Shown: in pieces, positions 34,914 to 44,440 of the stretch
Layout of the letters: each line of letters opens with the position of its first letter
Position numbering within the stretch: the stretch's first letter is position 1
Source: JAIVJZ01 sp035645695
GTDB taxonomy: Bacteria; Acidobacteriota; Blastocatellia; Pyrinomonadales; Pyrinomonadaceae
Assembly (NCBI GenBank): GCA_035645695.1
Contig: DASQMC010000079.1
Location: 1-64,000, forward strand
Direction: 5' to 3'
Length of the DNA: 64,000 nt
Notes under the pieces: model-generated
Databases searched by the model: none
Seen by the model: only the letters and a program-made list of their open reading frames with translations
Told to the model about the DNA's origin: nothing
Program-made: the position numbers and the translations under genes

Positions 34914-37328
34914 TTAGAATCTGAAGCGCACTCCGCCCTGTAGGGTGGAGTACTTCACATTCGTGCCGGGCGTGAAGACGTTGTGGAAATTGTACGAGCC
35001 TTCGACGGCGAAGGTCGGAGTGACGTTGAATTGCAAGCCGCCGCCGAGGTTCAGGCCGCCGCGCGTGTCGCCGCCCCCGAGGCCGCCGAAATCGAAGTGA
35101 TACGCGCCGCCGCCGCCGTTGAGAAACGGCCTGACTGAACCGCTCCCGCCGAAGACTTTGACGTTGCCGGAGAACTGGTGCACGTTGAGGTCTTCGACGG
35201 AGACGACGCCGAAGTCTTCGCCGCGAAAGCGATTGAAGTTGTACAACGCTTCGAGCGAGACCCGATTGTTCAGACGGTATTCGAGGTCGATACCGAAGTT
35301 CGGCCCCGTGCTGAACACGTCGCCGAATTCGGCATGCGGAATGCTCGCGCCCGCGTGCAAACTCAGCCCCCAGCGTTTCTCGTCGGCGTCGGCGGGAATC
35401 GAGCCGCCACCACCGCCGCCGCCCGTGCCGCCGCCCGTGCCGCCGCCCGTGCCGCCGCCGCCCGTGCCGCCGCCCGTGCCGCCGCCCGTGCCGCCGCCGC
35501 CCGTGCCGCCGCCGGGTTCAATCGCCTCAATCGTCGTCTTGATTTTGACGGCTCCGTTGTGCGGCACGCCGACGCGATAGAAGTTGGGCGCGAGTTGCTC
35601 GGCTCCGGTGAGGCTGTGTCTCCAACCTTCGAGAGCGCCCTTGTGCGTGACGTAATAGCCAAACGAATTTTGCGGCTCAAGGATGGTGAAGGCCGTTCCG
35701 TTCCTCGTTATGCGCCTGCCAGTATCGTGGTAGGCGTGCACGCGATAGGTCGGCATGAACGGGTCGAGTTCGCCGGTAATGTCGCCGCCCGGCCTGTTGC
35801 CCGGCATGGTCGATGCGCTGCCCCCTATAGCGGTCGCACTGCCTCTCGCCGGGTCGCGATCATCCTGACCGACTTTCGACGGCATGTTCGCCGTCTCGAC
35901 GTAGAGATAGACATCGCGTCGCGGCGTCCCGCCCAGCGCGGGCAGCCCGACGACGCTGATCTCGGCGTCGCGCTCAAACGTCGAAGCGTTGACGAAGTCC
36001 ATGTTGCGCACGGCGGTGTCGTTGAGAAACTTCAGGTCGGTGGTCGATGTCAGTTGCACCAGCATGCACTGGTGCATGGTCTTATCGCCGTCGAGAAACG
36101 GCGTTTTCTCCGCCACGTTGAAGGTGAGCGGGAAGGAGATGGTTCCCTCCGAGGCGTTGTTGATAACGGCCGCGCTCGGCACTTTATCGCCGTTGCGGAG
36201 CTTGACCCACAGCCCCGCCGGGTCGCCCGAATCGTTGAGCCCGATTTGCGACCCCCAGTTGGCGATATAGTAAGTGGCCTGAATTTGTCCGGCGGGAATC
36301 GGCTGGCCGGTGTTGTTGAAAGGTTTCGCGACGAACGTGTTCGGGCTTTGCAGGTTCATCAGGCTCGTCGGGTTATTGGTCGTCCCGATCTTTCCGCCTT
36401 TCAGCGAGACGCCGTCTGTGGGGCATTGCGGGTCGGGCGAGTCGGCGGTTCCGTTCGTCAGCCGCATCTCTTCCCACGTGCTGGTTTCAGGGAATTGATC
36501 TTCGCCCTCGCCGTTCACGCCGATGTCGGCCGCCGATTGCGGGAATTTATAGACGATGTAGGCGTCGCCCATCGCAGGCATGACGCGCAGTTCATACCAC
36601 ATGCGAAACGTGGACGGGATGTTCAGCCCGTTTGCGAGTCCTGAATTGCTGAACGGGATCATCATTTCCACCGCCCACGAATTGCTCGGATTATTTTGCA
36701 CCCAGATTCTCGTCCTGCCGGTGAGCCATGCGGGCGTGTTCGCGCCCACGTAAGCGTCGCCGGGGCTGGCCGCCGGTTTGGTCGAGATGGTCGCGCCGTA
36801 TTGCGAGGTCGCCAGTCCGGGGGCGGCGTTATTGAGTTGGATGGAGATGAGTACATCCTCCTGACCGCCGCCGGGGCTGAAGCCGACGAACAGGCGATTG
36901 TTCGTGTTAACGGCAAGACTCGGCGCGACCTTCACGTTCCAGGACAGGTAGAGGCCGGTGGCCGCGCCCGCGTTCGAGTGCAGGACGCGGAACGCGACGT
37001 GCTCGGCCGTGCCCGTACCGCGCGTGTAATTGGCGGCTCCGCGCCAGCGCGGGTCGTCGAGCCGGTTGCTGAATCTATCCGGCGCGTTTGGCGACGCTCC
37101 CATGTTCCACCAGTTCGGCGGCGCGCTTTGTCCGGGGACGCCGATGGCGCGCGGCACGCAGGTCGTGGCGGCCTCGATGGTCTGGCTGAATAAGCCTGCG
37201 CAGAAGACCGCTACGAAGACTGCGTAACCGATGCGGCCGATGCGGCCGAAGTGCGGAAGGCGACGGCGGCGCGCGTGGGCAAGAGATGTTGAAGGCGCGG
37301 TTTGCGTGTGGCGGGTGCTGAAATTCAT
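34914..37328 (-). CDS. Outer-membrane beta-barrel protein with Gly/Thr linker
   Basis: The 804-residue product has AAGGAGATACGAA directly before the ATG. A long basic N-terminus leads into a hydrophobic signal (YAVFVAVFCAGLF, about residues 35-47) with probable cleavage near 53. Residues about 55-600 are beta-rich and contain a stretch that could be a carbohydrate-binding or DOMON-like sandwich (uncertain). A GGGTGGG-type linker of about 38 residues follows. The last ~150 residues form an OmpA/OprF-like eight-stranded barrel with alternating aromatic strands and a terminal Phe (GGVRFRF), a standard outer-membrane insertion signal. Being inside an eCIS gene run, it may tether or release the particle at the cell surface. 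That role is inference. Confidence 0.8.
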   Translation of the reverse strand: MNFSTRHTQTAPSTSLAHARRRRLPHFGRIGRIGYAVFVAVFCAGLFSQTIEAATTCVPRAIGVPGQSAPPNWWNMGASPNAPDRFSNRLDDPRWRGAANYTRGTGTAEHVAFRVLHSNAGAATGLYLSWNVKVAPSLAVNTNNRLFVGFSPGGGQEDVLISIQLNNAAPGLATSQYGATISTKPAASPGDAYVGANTPAWLTGRTRIWVQNNPSNSWAVEMMIPFSNSGLANGLNIPSTFRMWYELRVMPAMGDAYIVYKFPQSAADIGVNGEGEDQFPETSTWEEMRLTNGTADSPDPQCPTDGVSLKGGKIGTTNNPTSLMNLQSPNTFVAKPFNNTGQPIPAGQIQATYYIANWGSQIGLNDSGDPAGLWVKLRNGDKVPSAAVINNASEGTISFPLTFNVAEKTPFLDGDKTMHQCMLVQLTSTTDLKFLNDTAVRNMDFVNASTFERDAEISVVGLPALGGTPRRDVYLYVETANMPSKVGQDDRDPARGSATAIGGSASTMPGNRPGGDITGELDPFMPTYRVHAYHDTGRRITRNGTAFTILEPQNSFGYYVTHKGALEGWRHSLTGAEQLAPNFYRVGVPHNGAVKIKTTIEAIEPGGGTGGGGTGGGTGGGTGGGGTGGGTGGGTGGGGGGGSIPADADEKRWGLSLHAGASIPHAEFGDVFSTGPNFGIDLEYRLNNRVSLEALYNFNRFRGEDFGVVSVEDLNVHQFSGNVKVFGGSGSVRPFLNGGGGAYHFDFGGLGGGDTRGGLNLGGGLQFNVTPTFAVEGSYNFHNVFTPGTNVKYSTLQGGVRFRF
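35402..35516. repeat. Minisatellite encoding Gly/Thr linker
   Basis: A 12-nt unit GCCGCCCGTGCC, alternating with 15-nt variants, is repeated about nine times within the beta-barrel gene. Units are multiples of three, so copy changes would lengthen or shorten the GGGT linker without a frameshift. Confidence 0.85.
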
Positions 37329-37408
37329 TTCGTATCTCCTTATCAGGCTGTGAGGTCAACGGCAATGATCCTCTTGGAATGCGGACGGTCGGGTGCGGCC
37401 AACGTCCG

Positions 37409-38656
37409 CTAGGCTTGCGCCGGCAGTTTCAGTAATAAGCTCAGCGTCCGTTTGAGCGAGGAGCCCTGTCGTTGAAGTTGGATTTCGACTTTGGCCTGCG
37501 CCGTGGCGGCTTCGAGCGCCTTGATGCTGATTCGCAAAGGCTTCGTCGCCTCGCCCGAATTATCGAAATCCTCCTTCTTGATCTCGAACGGGTTCGGAAC
37601 AGTTTGTGTGCTGACGGTGGCCGTCCAACCCGAGCCGGACGTGATCTTGGCGGTCACGTCGTATATGCCGACGGCCTGAATGACGGCCGTGGGGTTGACG
37701 CGCGCGACCTGATTAGTCTGCGCCGTAGATTTCTGCAAGGTGATGGTCGGCGGCGCGGTGGAGTTGTTCACACTCCCGGCCGAGACGGGGATGAATTCGA
37801 TAGCCGGGGTTTGCCCCCCCGTGTTGAGGAGCAGGTTGGTTGCGGGGTCGGGCGGATCGATGGCCTGCCCGACGGTAAATTCCGCGGCGCCGCCCGTCGT
37901 GCCGCCGACTTTGCCCGACGAGGCCGAGACTTTCAACCCGAATTTCTGCCCGTTCGTGTTCGGCGGGACGGCCTTGATTCTGACGAAGAAGGTTTTCGTC
38001 TCGTTAACTTCGAGGTGAATCTGGTTGCCCTGCGCCTTGGCCTTCTGGCTGTTAAGCAACTCGATCTGGCTCTGCCACGGCGCGGGATCATTGACGCCCG
38101 TGATCTCCGTCGTGATCGTGAAGTCGGCGGCAAGCGAGGCGCGCGACTTCAGGCTGTATTCAAAAGTCACGGCGCTGCCGGGGGTGATCGTGAGCGGGTC
38201 GGCGGTTTTGAACAGCACATCCACGCCGCCTTCGAGCGAGAGTTCGACGGGCAGGATCGTCACCACCTTCTGGGCGGACTCGCTGACGTTGCTGACGCGC
38301 ACCGTAACCTGCTTGCCCTGCGGCGGGAGGTTCGGGATGACGGGGATGGTGAAGATCAGGTTCTGGTCGTTTGACCCGGCGAGGTAGGTGTCAACCCGCG
38401 TGTCTTCGTCGAACGTTACCTCGGTGGCTCCGATCACGAATCCGAAGTTCTGCCCGGTGATGTGCATTTGTTGATTGACGCGCGGCGGCGGAGAATGCGG
38501 CTTTATGTCCGTGATGAAGACCTTGCCGCCCACCGGCCCGATTGATTCAAGCCCCGCCACTTTCGCCTGCAACGCGTTGATCTCGTCAACGATGCGATTG
38601 ATGAATTGCGCCGTGATCAGATCGCCCGGCTTTACCTTGTCGATTATCTGCGCCAT
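37409..38656 (-). CDS. IPT/TIG-domain protein, candidate eCIS fibre/baseplate component
   Basis: The 415-residue product has GGAGAACGAAG before the ATG. The N-terminus (MAQIIDKVKPGDLITAQFIN ... DEINAL) is a helical start typical of tail-fibre and baseplate attachment segments. It is followed near residues 48-135 by an IPT/TIG immunoglobulin-like fold (ITDIKPHSPPPRVNQQMHIT, GQNFG). Two more beta-sandwich domains fill residues 140-415. There is no signal peptide, as expected for a cytoplasmically assembled particle. It may be a trimeric fibre or a surface decoration for receptor contact. The fold call is good; the role is inferred from location among baseplate genes. Confidence 0.75.
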   Translation of the reverse strand: MAQIIDKVKPGDLITAQFINRIVDEINALQAKVAGLESIGPVGGKVFITDIKPHSPPPRVNQQMHITGQNFGFVIGATEVTFDEDTRVDTYLAGSNDQNLIFTIPVIPNLPPQGKQVTVRVSNVSESAQKVVTILPVELSLEGGVDVLFKTADPLTITPGSAVTFEYSLKSRASLAADFTITTEITGVNDPAPWQSQIELLNSQKAKAQGNQIHLEVNETKTFFVRIKAVPPNTNGQKFGLKVSASSGKVGGTTGGAAEFTVGQAIDPPDPATNLLLNTGGQTPAIEFIPVSAGSVNNSTAPPTITLQKSTAQTNQVARVNPTAVIQAVGIYDVTAKITSGSGWTATVSTQTVPNPFEIKKEDFDNSGEATKPLRISIKALEAATAQAKVEIQLQRQGSSLKRTLSLLLKLPAQA

Positions 38657-38708
38657 CTTCGTTCTCCTCTCTTCTCGTCCCGGCTGATTCAGCCTTGAGC
38701 AGCAAGAC

Positions 38709-40037
38709 TCAGGAATAATTGCTGTAGTTCCAACGAGCCAGGTTGTAATGCGCGTCTCCGTGATAGGGGACGTGGCCGCTCGTGAAGATCATGTAAGGTT
38801 GCGGCGGATCGGCCGCCGCCTGCGCCCCCATGTTTTCTCTCACGCGATAGACGCGGAGCACTTCCTTGCCCCCGAGGACGTGCGGCGCATAGTCGAGCGC
38901 GGTGCGCAACAGTTCGACCGCCCGCGCGCCTTCCGTGTAGACGGGCGGGGGATAAATGATGCCCTCGAAAAATTTCAGGTAGTTGAAGCCGACGGGCGAA
39001 CCGGCGCTGGCGAGCGGCACGATGCCCGCGGGCGGCAGGTAGCGAAAGTAGGATTTCGCGGCCACGCCTTCCGGGTGCGGATTGTCGCGGCGAATCGCAT
39101 CCAGATGTTCCTGAAACTGCCGAAACATCGCTTCGGCGTTTGCGACGCGCCCGTCGTCGAGCGACGGCGACCAGCGATCCGCATCCGGTCGCCCCGAAGG
39201 GCGACGCCTCACAGACCACATGTCGGTAAAACCGATGCCGTTCGCAGTCCAGTAGACGAGCGCGAGCGGCACATCGCAAGGCGTCAACATTCCCTGTTGT
39301 TTGAGCGGCGTGGTGAGCTTTGCCCCGGCGCGCGCCGCGTCTTCGACGAACGGGTCGGCGACGAAACTCTTTCGCCGCGCCTCGCCCGAACAGAGTTGCG
39401 CCAGCATGTTTCTGAGAAGCGAGAGGTTGGCCGCGCCGCCCGCGTTCATCAGGGTTTTGAGTTCGGCGCGCGCGTCGGCCGGGATGGCGGGGTTGGTATC
39501 CACGTCCGCGTTGACGAGTTTGAACTGCACTCCCTCGACGGCGTAGCGGCTGCCGCAGCCCGGACTCGTCAGACCCGTGTTTCCCAAACCGCTCACGGGC
39601 GCGCGCTCGTCGTAGCCGGAGGCGGGCGTGATGACGAGCAGGTAGACGCCCGCACCGGCGACGACGGCCGTCTGCGTCGGCGGCGCGCACGTGGCGAATA
39701 GTCCCGCCTCCGCGTTGGCCGCTTCGAGTTCGCGCACGAGCGCGACTTCCGTATCGAGCGGCAGCGAAAGCGTCTGGCCGTTCTCGTTCAAGGCCATCCC
39801 CGCGCTCACGCGCACGACCGCGTTCTTAAGGCCGCCCGCGCCCGACTGCGGCGCGCTCTCCACCTCAAGGCCGTTGACGACCCCTGCGCCGATGGCTCTT
39901 CCGAGTTGCGCATCGCGCGCGCGGTTGGCCTGCTGCTCCTGCCGCAAATCTTCGGCCGAGAGCAAGCGCCCGTTGAAGAAGTTGGTGTTGCGAATGCCGC
40001 CTTCGAGGAAAGGCTCCAGCAGTTCGATTCTGCCCAT
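38709..40037 (-). CDS. eCIS baseplate/fibre-like protein A
   Basis: The 442-residue product opens with NTNFFNGRLLSAEDLRQEQQ, a motif common to proteins of eCIS loci and related to the opening of the next gene upstream (YTYGMVLGVDDLTQE). A beta-rich domain with a GVVNGLEV signature follows. The C-terminal half is unrecognised, with a conserved-looking end (GHVPYHGDAHYNLARWNYSN). It has no signal peptide or membrane segment. The gene lies 52 nt before the IPT gene and 23 nt after protein B. I expect a structural role in an enlarged baseplate or as a fibre base. No enzyme motif is seen. Confidence 0.7.
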   Translation of the reverse strand: MGRIELLEPFLEGGIRNTNFFNGRLLSAEDLRQEQQANRARDAQLGRAIGAGVVNGLEVESAPQSGAGGLKNAVVRVSAGMALNENGQTLSLPLDTEVALVRELEAANAEAGLFATCAPPTQTAVVAGAGVYLLVITPASGYDERAPVSGLGNTGLTSPGCGSRYAVEGVQFKLVNADVDTNPAIPADARAELKTLMNAGGAANLSLLRNMLAQLCSGEARRKSFVADPFVEDAARAGAKLTTPLKQQGMLTPCDVPLALVYWTANGIGFTDMWSVRRRPSGRPDADRWSPSLDDGRVANAEAMFRQFQEHLDAIRRDNPHPEGVAAKSYFRYLPPAGIVPLASAGSPVGFNYLKFFEGIIYPPPVYTEGARAVELLRTALDYAPHVLGGKEVLRVYRVRENMGAQAAADPPQPYMIFTSGHVPYHGDAHYNLARWNYSNYS

Positions 40038-40060
40038 GTCGGATTAACCTCTCTCTTGAA

Positions 40061-41518
40061 CTAGATGACGGGCGGCGCGAATGCCGTCACGCGTTGCGGG
40101 CTGTCCTGCCCGACGAAGTTGATGTGACGCGCGGCGGCGTGCTGCGCAAGCGACGCCTCATCCCCGCCTTCCGGCTGTACTTTCATGCCGTCGAGGTTGA
40201 AGGCGAACCGGATTAAGCGTGCGTCGGCGGCGAGTTCCACCTCGAACACGTTTCTCATAGTCGGGACAGGCGCGATGGAGACGACGTTAAGCGGGTCGAG
40301 AAAATAGTTCGGCGCGTCGGTTTCCTGCACCGCCATGAGATCGTCGTGTGTGAAAGAGATGAGCGCGATCTGGTTTTCCGGCGTGTCGAGATGAAACCAG
40401 AAACGGAACAGGGGCGCGCCGCCCGTGTCGCGCACGATGGTGACGAGCGGGAGCGTCTGCACGCGCGGCCGCGCTACCTCGCCGAAACTGCCGCACGTCA
40501 ACCACTCCTGCAACATGCGATTGTGAATCAGGTAAGGACGGCGATCTTCCAGCACGCGCACGGGCGTCGTCGTGTCGAGCAGCACGTCCGCCGTCAGCGG
40601 CACGCGCAGGTCTGCGAGCAGCACACAGTTGTCGTCAGTGACAGTACCGGAGTCCGAACCGTCCGGCGCGCAAGAGGCCGACTGAGTGTTGAACCGCCGT
40701 GGACGCCAGCGCGGGCGAAATTCCGTGACCCACAGGCGAAACGCGATGCGCCGGAACTCGCAGGCCTGCGCGACGTTGACGCGCATCGGATCGGCGGGCG
40801 AAGCGTCGAGCATGAAATCGGGCGGCAACTCGTCGGGCGGCAGCACGGCCGGGTGCGCTGCGTCGAGCACGGCCGCGATGAAGTCGGCCTCGCTCGTGAG
40901 GTTGTTTTCGTCCTCCGTCACGACGAGGTGCTCGTTGAGCCATTTGATGAAATCGCGCAGGGCGTCTTCTTCGCGCTGGTCGGGCGTGGGCGGCTTGGCC
41001 GCGCGCCGCACGCGCAGTTCGAGTTTGAAGTCGTCGCGCAGGCGCGAATAGGCCATCGTGTCTTCTTCGCTGCGGCACGGTTCGCCGGGGACGGGCACTT
41101 TATCCGTCGGGCATGAGCGATAGCACAAGACGACCGAGAGCATGACGGGCGACGCGGGCGGCGTGCCCACTTCATCGCCGACGGCCTTTTTGTTCTTCGC
41201 CACGGCCAGCCACTTTCCGAGGTGCGCGCACTGCGCCGTGTTGACGTGGACTAATTGCCCGCGCGGCGTGACGGCCGTGCCGGGCGAGACGTTCACTTCG
41301 ATCTCGCCGTTGGCGTTCGGTGCGACCGTCACACGCAGGCCGTTCACCGTGCCGTAGCCGATTGAATCGCGCATCATGAGTTGATCGCGCCCGGAGTGGT
41401 AAGCGAACTCCTGCGTCAGATCGTCCACGCCGAGCACCATGCCGTAGGTGTAATTGACGTGCTTGGTCGGATCGCCCGAAGCGCCCGGAGTTGCCATGCG
41501 CGATGTGAAGTCTTCCAT
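40061..41518 (-). CDS. eCIS baseplate/fibre-like protein B
   Basis: The 485-residue product has AGGAGAAAAACA before the ATG. Residues 23-75 (NYTYGMVLGVDDLTQEFAY, then YGTVNGLRV) resemble the start of protein A, so the two are probably divergent paralogues. The remainder is mixed alpha/beta with cysteines (CYRSC, EPCRSEED) but no known catalytic motif. A C-terminal beta-sandwich-like segment ends at the stop. It sits between the gpI fusion and protein A in the same direction with short gaps, so it is co-transcribed with baseplate genes. A structural role is inferred. Confidence 0.7.
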   Translation of the reverse strand: MEDFTSRMATPGASGDPTKHVNYTYGMVLGVDDLTQEFAYHSGRDQLMMRDSIGYGTVNGLRVTVAPNANGEIEVNVSPGTAVTPRGQLVHVNTAQCAHLGKWLAVAKNKKAVGDEVGTPPASPVMLSVVLCYRSCPTDKVPVPGEPCRSEEDTMAYSRLRDDFKLELRVRRAAKPPTPDQREEDALRDFIKWLNEHLVVTEDENNLTSEADFIAAVLDAAHPAVLPPDELPPDFMLDASPADPMRVNVAQACEFRRIAFRLWVTEFRPRWRPRRFNTQSASCAPDGSDSGTVTDDNCVLLADLRVPLTADVLLDTTTPVRVLEDRRPYLIHNRMLQEWLTCGSFGEVARPRVQTLPLVTIVRDTGGAPLFRFWFHLDTPENQIALISFTHDDLMAVQETDAPNYFLDPLNVVSIAPVPTMRNVFEVELAADARLIRFAFNLDGMKVQPEGGDEASLAQHAAARHINFVGQDSPQRVTAFAPPVI

Positions 41519-41603
41519 TGTTTTTCTCCTGCTGCAAAAATGTCGCCCGCCCCGACGCGCCGCGACCGTCGCCGAAAGAGGGCTGAAGTCCCGGCGGCGG
41601 CTC

Positions 41604-44435
41604 TTACCCGCGACCCAAAACGTTCCGCCGCTCGCTCACGTTCTGCGGGTGTGCGGGCGCGAGATAACTCTCGGCCAGATGCTCCTCGCCGAGCAGCATC
41701 GGGCGCATGAGGCCGGGCGCGCGGCTGCCGAGGTCGAGCAGCGTGTCGTCGCCGAGCCGCACCTCGCCGAGACGAAACATCGCCCAGTAGAACTTGATGT
41801 CGAACGTTGTGTGCGCGGGTTTTTCGAGTTCGACGATGCGCCGCGCGAGTTCGCGCATGCCGCGGTGCGCGGCCGCGTCGAACGTGTCGGTTTGCCGCAT
41901 CGGCAACAACACCGTGAATTTGTGCGCCGTCCCGCGCATCGCCAACACGAGCCCCTCGAATTGATACCAGTCGTTCAGCGGTTCGCCGCCCGGCGGCAGG
42001 CTCGACGGCAAACTTACGTCGGCAAAGGCGTCGGGCTGCGTCTTGTAGGCCGCGCCGAGCGCGTCGAGGTGCGGGTAGCGGCGCGCGAGAAAGTTCTCCC
42101 AGGCCGCCGCGTCGGCCGCGGTCGCCGAGGGAACGAATCCGAGCACGGAGCGCGAGAAGGCTTCCCAAGCCTTGCCCGCCGCGCCCCCCGGTCGCCTGAC
42201 GGGATAAAGCTCGCCGCCCGCGAGACCCAACCTCTCGCGATAAGACGCGTGCAACGCCTCGCTGCCCTGCGATGGCTGCCAGCGCGTCTCCTGCTCGACC
42301 AGACGCGGGGCGAACGCTCCTGTCGGGTCGCCGAAGACCACGCCCGGCACGCGGCGCGTGCGATACCGCTCGACGACGCGAATGCCGTACGCGCCCGATG
42401 AGGCGGCTGATGCGGCCGCTTCGTCCGTGAAAGCTTCGTCCTCGACGCACTCGTCCGAGACGAGCCTGAGCGCGAGTTCGAGTCCGTGCATCGTGCCGCG
42501 ATACCGGAAGAAGAACATCGCGTGCCGGATGAACAGCCGCCGCTTCGCCTCGTTCCACACCGGATCGAGCGCGACGCCGTACCAACCGGCGAGCCATTCG
42601 AGCGCGTCGGCGGGCGCGCTCCGCACGTCGAACAATGCCTGCACCGCCGCGATCTTATCTTCGAGCGACGTGTACAAGCCTTCGAGATTGGCGAGGAAGC
42701 GTTCGAGAAACGAAGCCGATTGATCGTCTTCGCGATAGACGGACGGCAGGTAGCGCACGACGTAGGAGAAGCGCGGGTAGTAAGCGCGCAGGGCACGCAG
42801 TCTCGGCGTGGCGCGTTCGTTGCCCTCAAGCGTGATCTCCATTTGCATGTACCGGCCGCGCGCTCGTTGAAAGAGCAGTTCCCAGGTTCCCTTGCCTTCC
42901 GCCCTGCGTTTCGCCGCCCCAGCCTTGCTGTCGCCTCCGCCGCCGTCGCGCGCGCCCGTCGCGTGGTTCGCATAGGGCAACTCCGACCCGTCGCCGCGCA
43001 GGTAGAGACGCGGCTCTCGCGACCATTCGGCGAGCGCAAGGTCGTCCTCGTTATTCGCCGCGCGCGTGCGCACCTCGACGCGCGTGCCCGGCGGGATGCA
43101 CGCGTCAAACATCAGGCGATGCCACACGCAATCGGGCTCCGCGCCGTCGAAAGCGCGCGTGTAGAACGTTCCCGTCGCGGCGTAGCGCGGTCGTCGCTGT
43201 TCGACGAGCGGAATCCAACGCCCGTCGAAATCGTAGTAAGCCTGCGTGCCTGCACGCACCAGCCCCTTGCCGCCGAACAGACGCATCGGCAGGTAAGCCG
43301 CGACGGGTTCGAGTTTGAGTTGCACGCGCTTGCGCCACTTCAGGTTGAAGGCGTAACTCTGGTTGCCGTCCGAGGAGACGATGTAGAGGCGGTCGGGTTC
43401 GCCCGTCGCGGCGCGGCGCGGGACGAAGGCGAAGTCGTAACCGATGAGGCTGAAATCCGCCCGGCTGTCCGCTTCGATCAACTTCAACATCACCTTTGTC
43501 GAGCGCGACTGCCCCAGCCGCTTGCCCCCGCGATAGCGATGCACGCGCGCAAACTTCCGCCCGGCGCGATAGTCGAGAACGAGCACCGAGCCGTCCGGCA
43601 ACGCTTCGATGGCGATGGGCTTCGTGATGTAAATCCGTGCGGAAGTTTTGAGGGTAAGGCGTTGCGGCAAATCGCAGGCGCGAGCGTCGCCCTTCTGCTC
43701 CGGGTCGCGCGGCTCGAAGTCCTCGGCCTCCGGCGTCGCGGGCGCGTAGGCGGCGGGCGGGATGACGTTGAACTGGCGGTCGAGTTCCCAGTAGCGTTTA
43801 TTCGCGCCGTCGAGTATGAGGACGCCGCCGCCCGAGCGCGCCGCCATGTCGAGCGGCTCGAACGGCACGCCGCGCGGCCACCACAACTGCTGCGGCGCGC
43901 CGCCCGCGTGGAGATCGAAGACCAAAATTCCGGCCGGTTCCAACACCCCGGCGACCAGATAATGATCTTCCGTGACGGCGAGCGAGCGCAAAGCGAGTGG
44001 CGGGCAGTTCGTCGCGGCGACGGGTTTGAAATCGACCGGCGGCGCATCGGGCGCGCAAGCGGCGCTGCCTTCGACCGGCCAGAAGATTGTGGTTCGCTTC
44101 GTGCCCGCCGAGTTGACGAGAATCTTTCCGGCCGTCTCGTCGATCCAGTACCAGTTGCCATAGCGGTCGCGCCCGCCTCCGCGCCGGTTCTCGAAGGCGG
44201 GCGGCTTGTCGTCGGGCGCGGCTTCAAACTTGAAGAGGCGCGGCGGAAGCGTCAACTCGTGTTGCTCGGAGTTCCAGGCGGCGGGCGCGGATCGGGGCGC
44301 GATCTTCGTCTCGTTCTGATCGGGCGGCGCGGCATGCCAACGCTCGCGCAGAAGAGTCGCCCCCGGCGCATCGGTGCATTCGCCCCAATCGTCAAAGCCG
44401 AGCAACAGGTGATAGCGCGTTCCGTTGGCGTCCAC
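41604..44435 (-). CDS. Baseplate gpI-like protein fused to beta-propeller
   Basis: The product has about 943 residues. I place the start at the GTG at 44435 (VDANGTRYHLLLG). A GTG at 44447 overlaps the end of gpJ but leaves GGAGGA with almost no spacing. Residues about 1-560 are beta-rich with repeated blade-like segments and likely form a propeller. Residues about 585-720 match phage tail protein I (YLPSVYREDD, FLERFLANLEGLYTSLEDKI, WLAGWYGVALDP, RYRGTMHGLELAL). The rest is a C-terminal extension. gpI/Afp12-type proteins connect the baseplate wedge to fibres and are usually far shorter, so the N-terminal propeller is an addition. The tight coupling to gpJ is the normal order. Confidence 0.85.
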   Translation of the reverse strand: MDANGTRYHLLLGFDDWGECTDAPGATLLRERWHAAPPDQNETKIAPRSAPAAWNSEQHELTLPPRLFKFEAAPDDKPPAFENRRGGGRDRYGNWYWIDETAGKILVNSAGTKRTTIFWPVEGSAACAPDAPPVDFKPVAATNCPPLALRSLAVTEDHYLVAGVLEPAGILVFDLHAGGAPQQLWWPRGVPFEPLDMAARSGGGVLILDGANKRYWELDRQFNVIPPAAYAPATPEAEDFEPRDPEQKGDARACDLPQRLTLKTSARIYITKPIAIEALPDGSVLVLDYRAGRKFARVHRYRGGKRLGQSRSTKVMLKLIEADSRADFSLIGYDFAFVPRRAATGEPDRLYIVSSDGNQSYAFNLKWRKRVQLKLEPVAAYLPMRLFGGKGLVRAGTQAYYDFDGRWIPLVEQRRPRYAATGTFYTRAFDGAEPDCVWHRLMFDACIPPGTRVEVRTRAANNEDDLALAEWSREPRLYLRGDGSELPYANHATGARDGGGGDSKAGAAKRRAEGKGTWELLFQRARGRYMQMEITLEGNERATPRLRALRAYYPRFSYVVRYLPSVYREDDQSASFLERFLANLEGLYTSLEDKIAAVQALFDVRSAPADALEWLAGWYGVALDPVWNEAKRRLFIRHAMFFFRYRGTMHGLELALRLVSDECVEDEAFTDEAAASAASSGAYGIRVVERYRTRRVPGVVFGDPTGAFAPRLVEQETRWQPSQGSEALHASYRERLGLAGGELYPVRRPGGAAGKAWEAFSRSVLGFVPSATAADAAAWENFLARRYPHLDALGAAYKTQPDAFADVSLPSSLPPGGEPLNDWYQFEGLVLAMRGTAHKFTVLLPMRQTDTFDAAAHRGMRELARRIVELEKPAHTTFDIKFYWAMFRLGEVRLGDDTLLDLGSRAPGLMRPMLLGEEHLAESYLAPAHPQNVSERRNVLGRG

Positions 44436-44440
44436 GTCTC

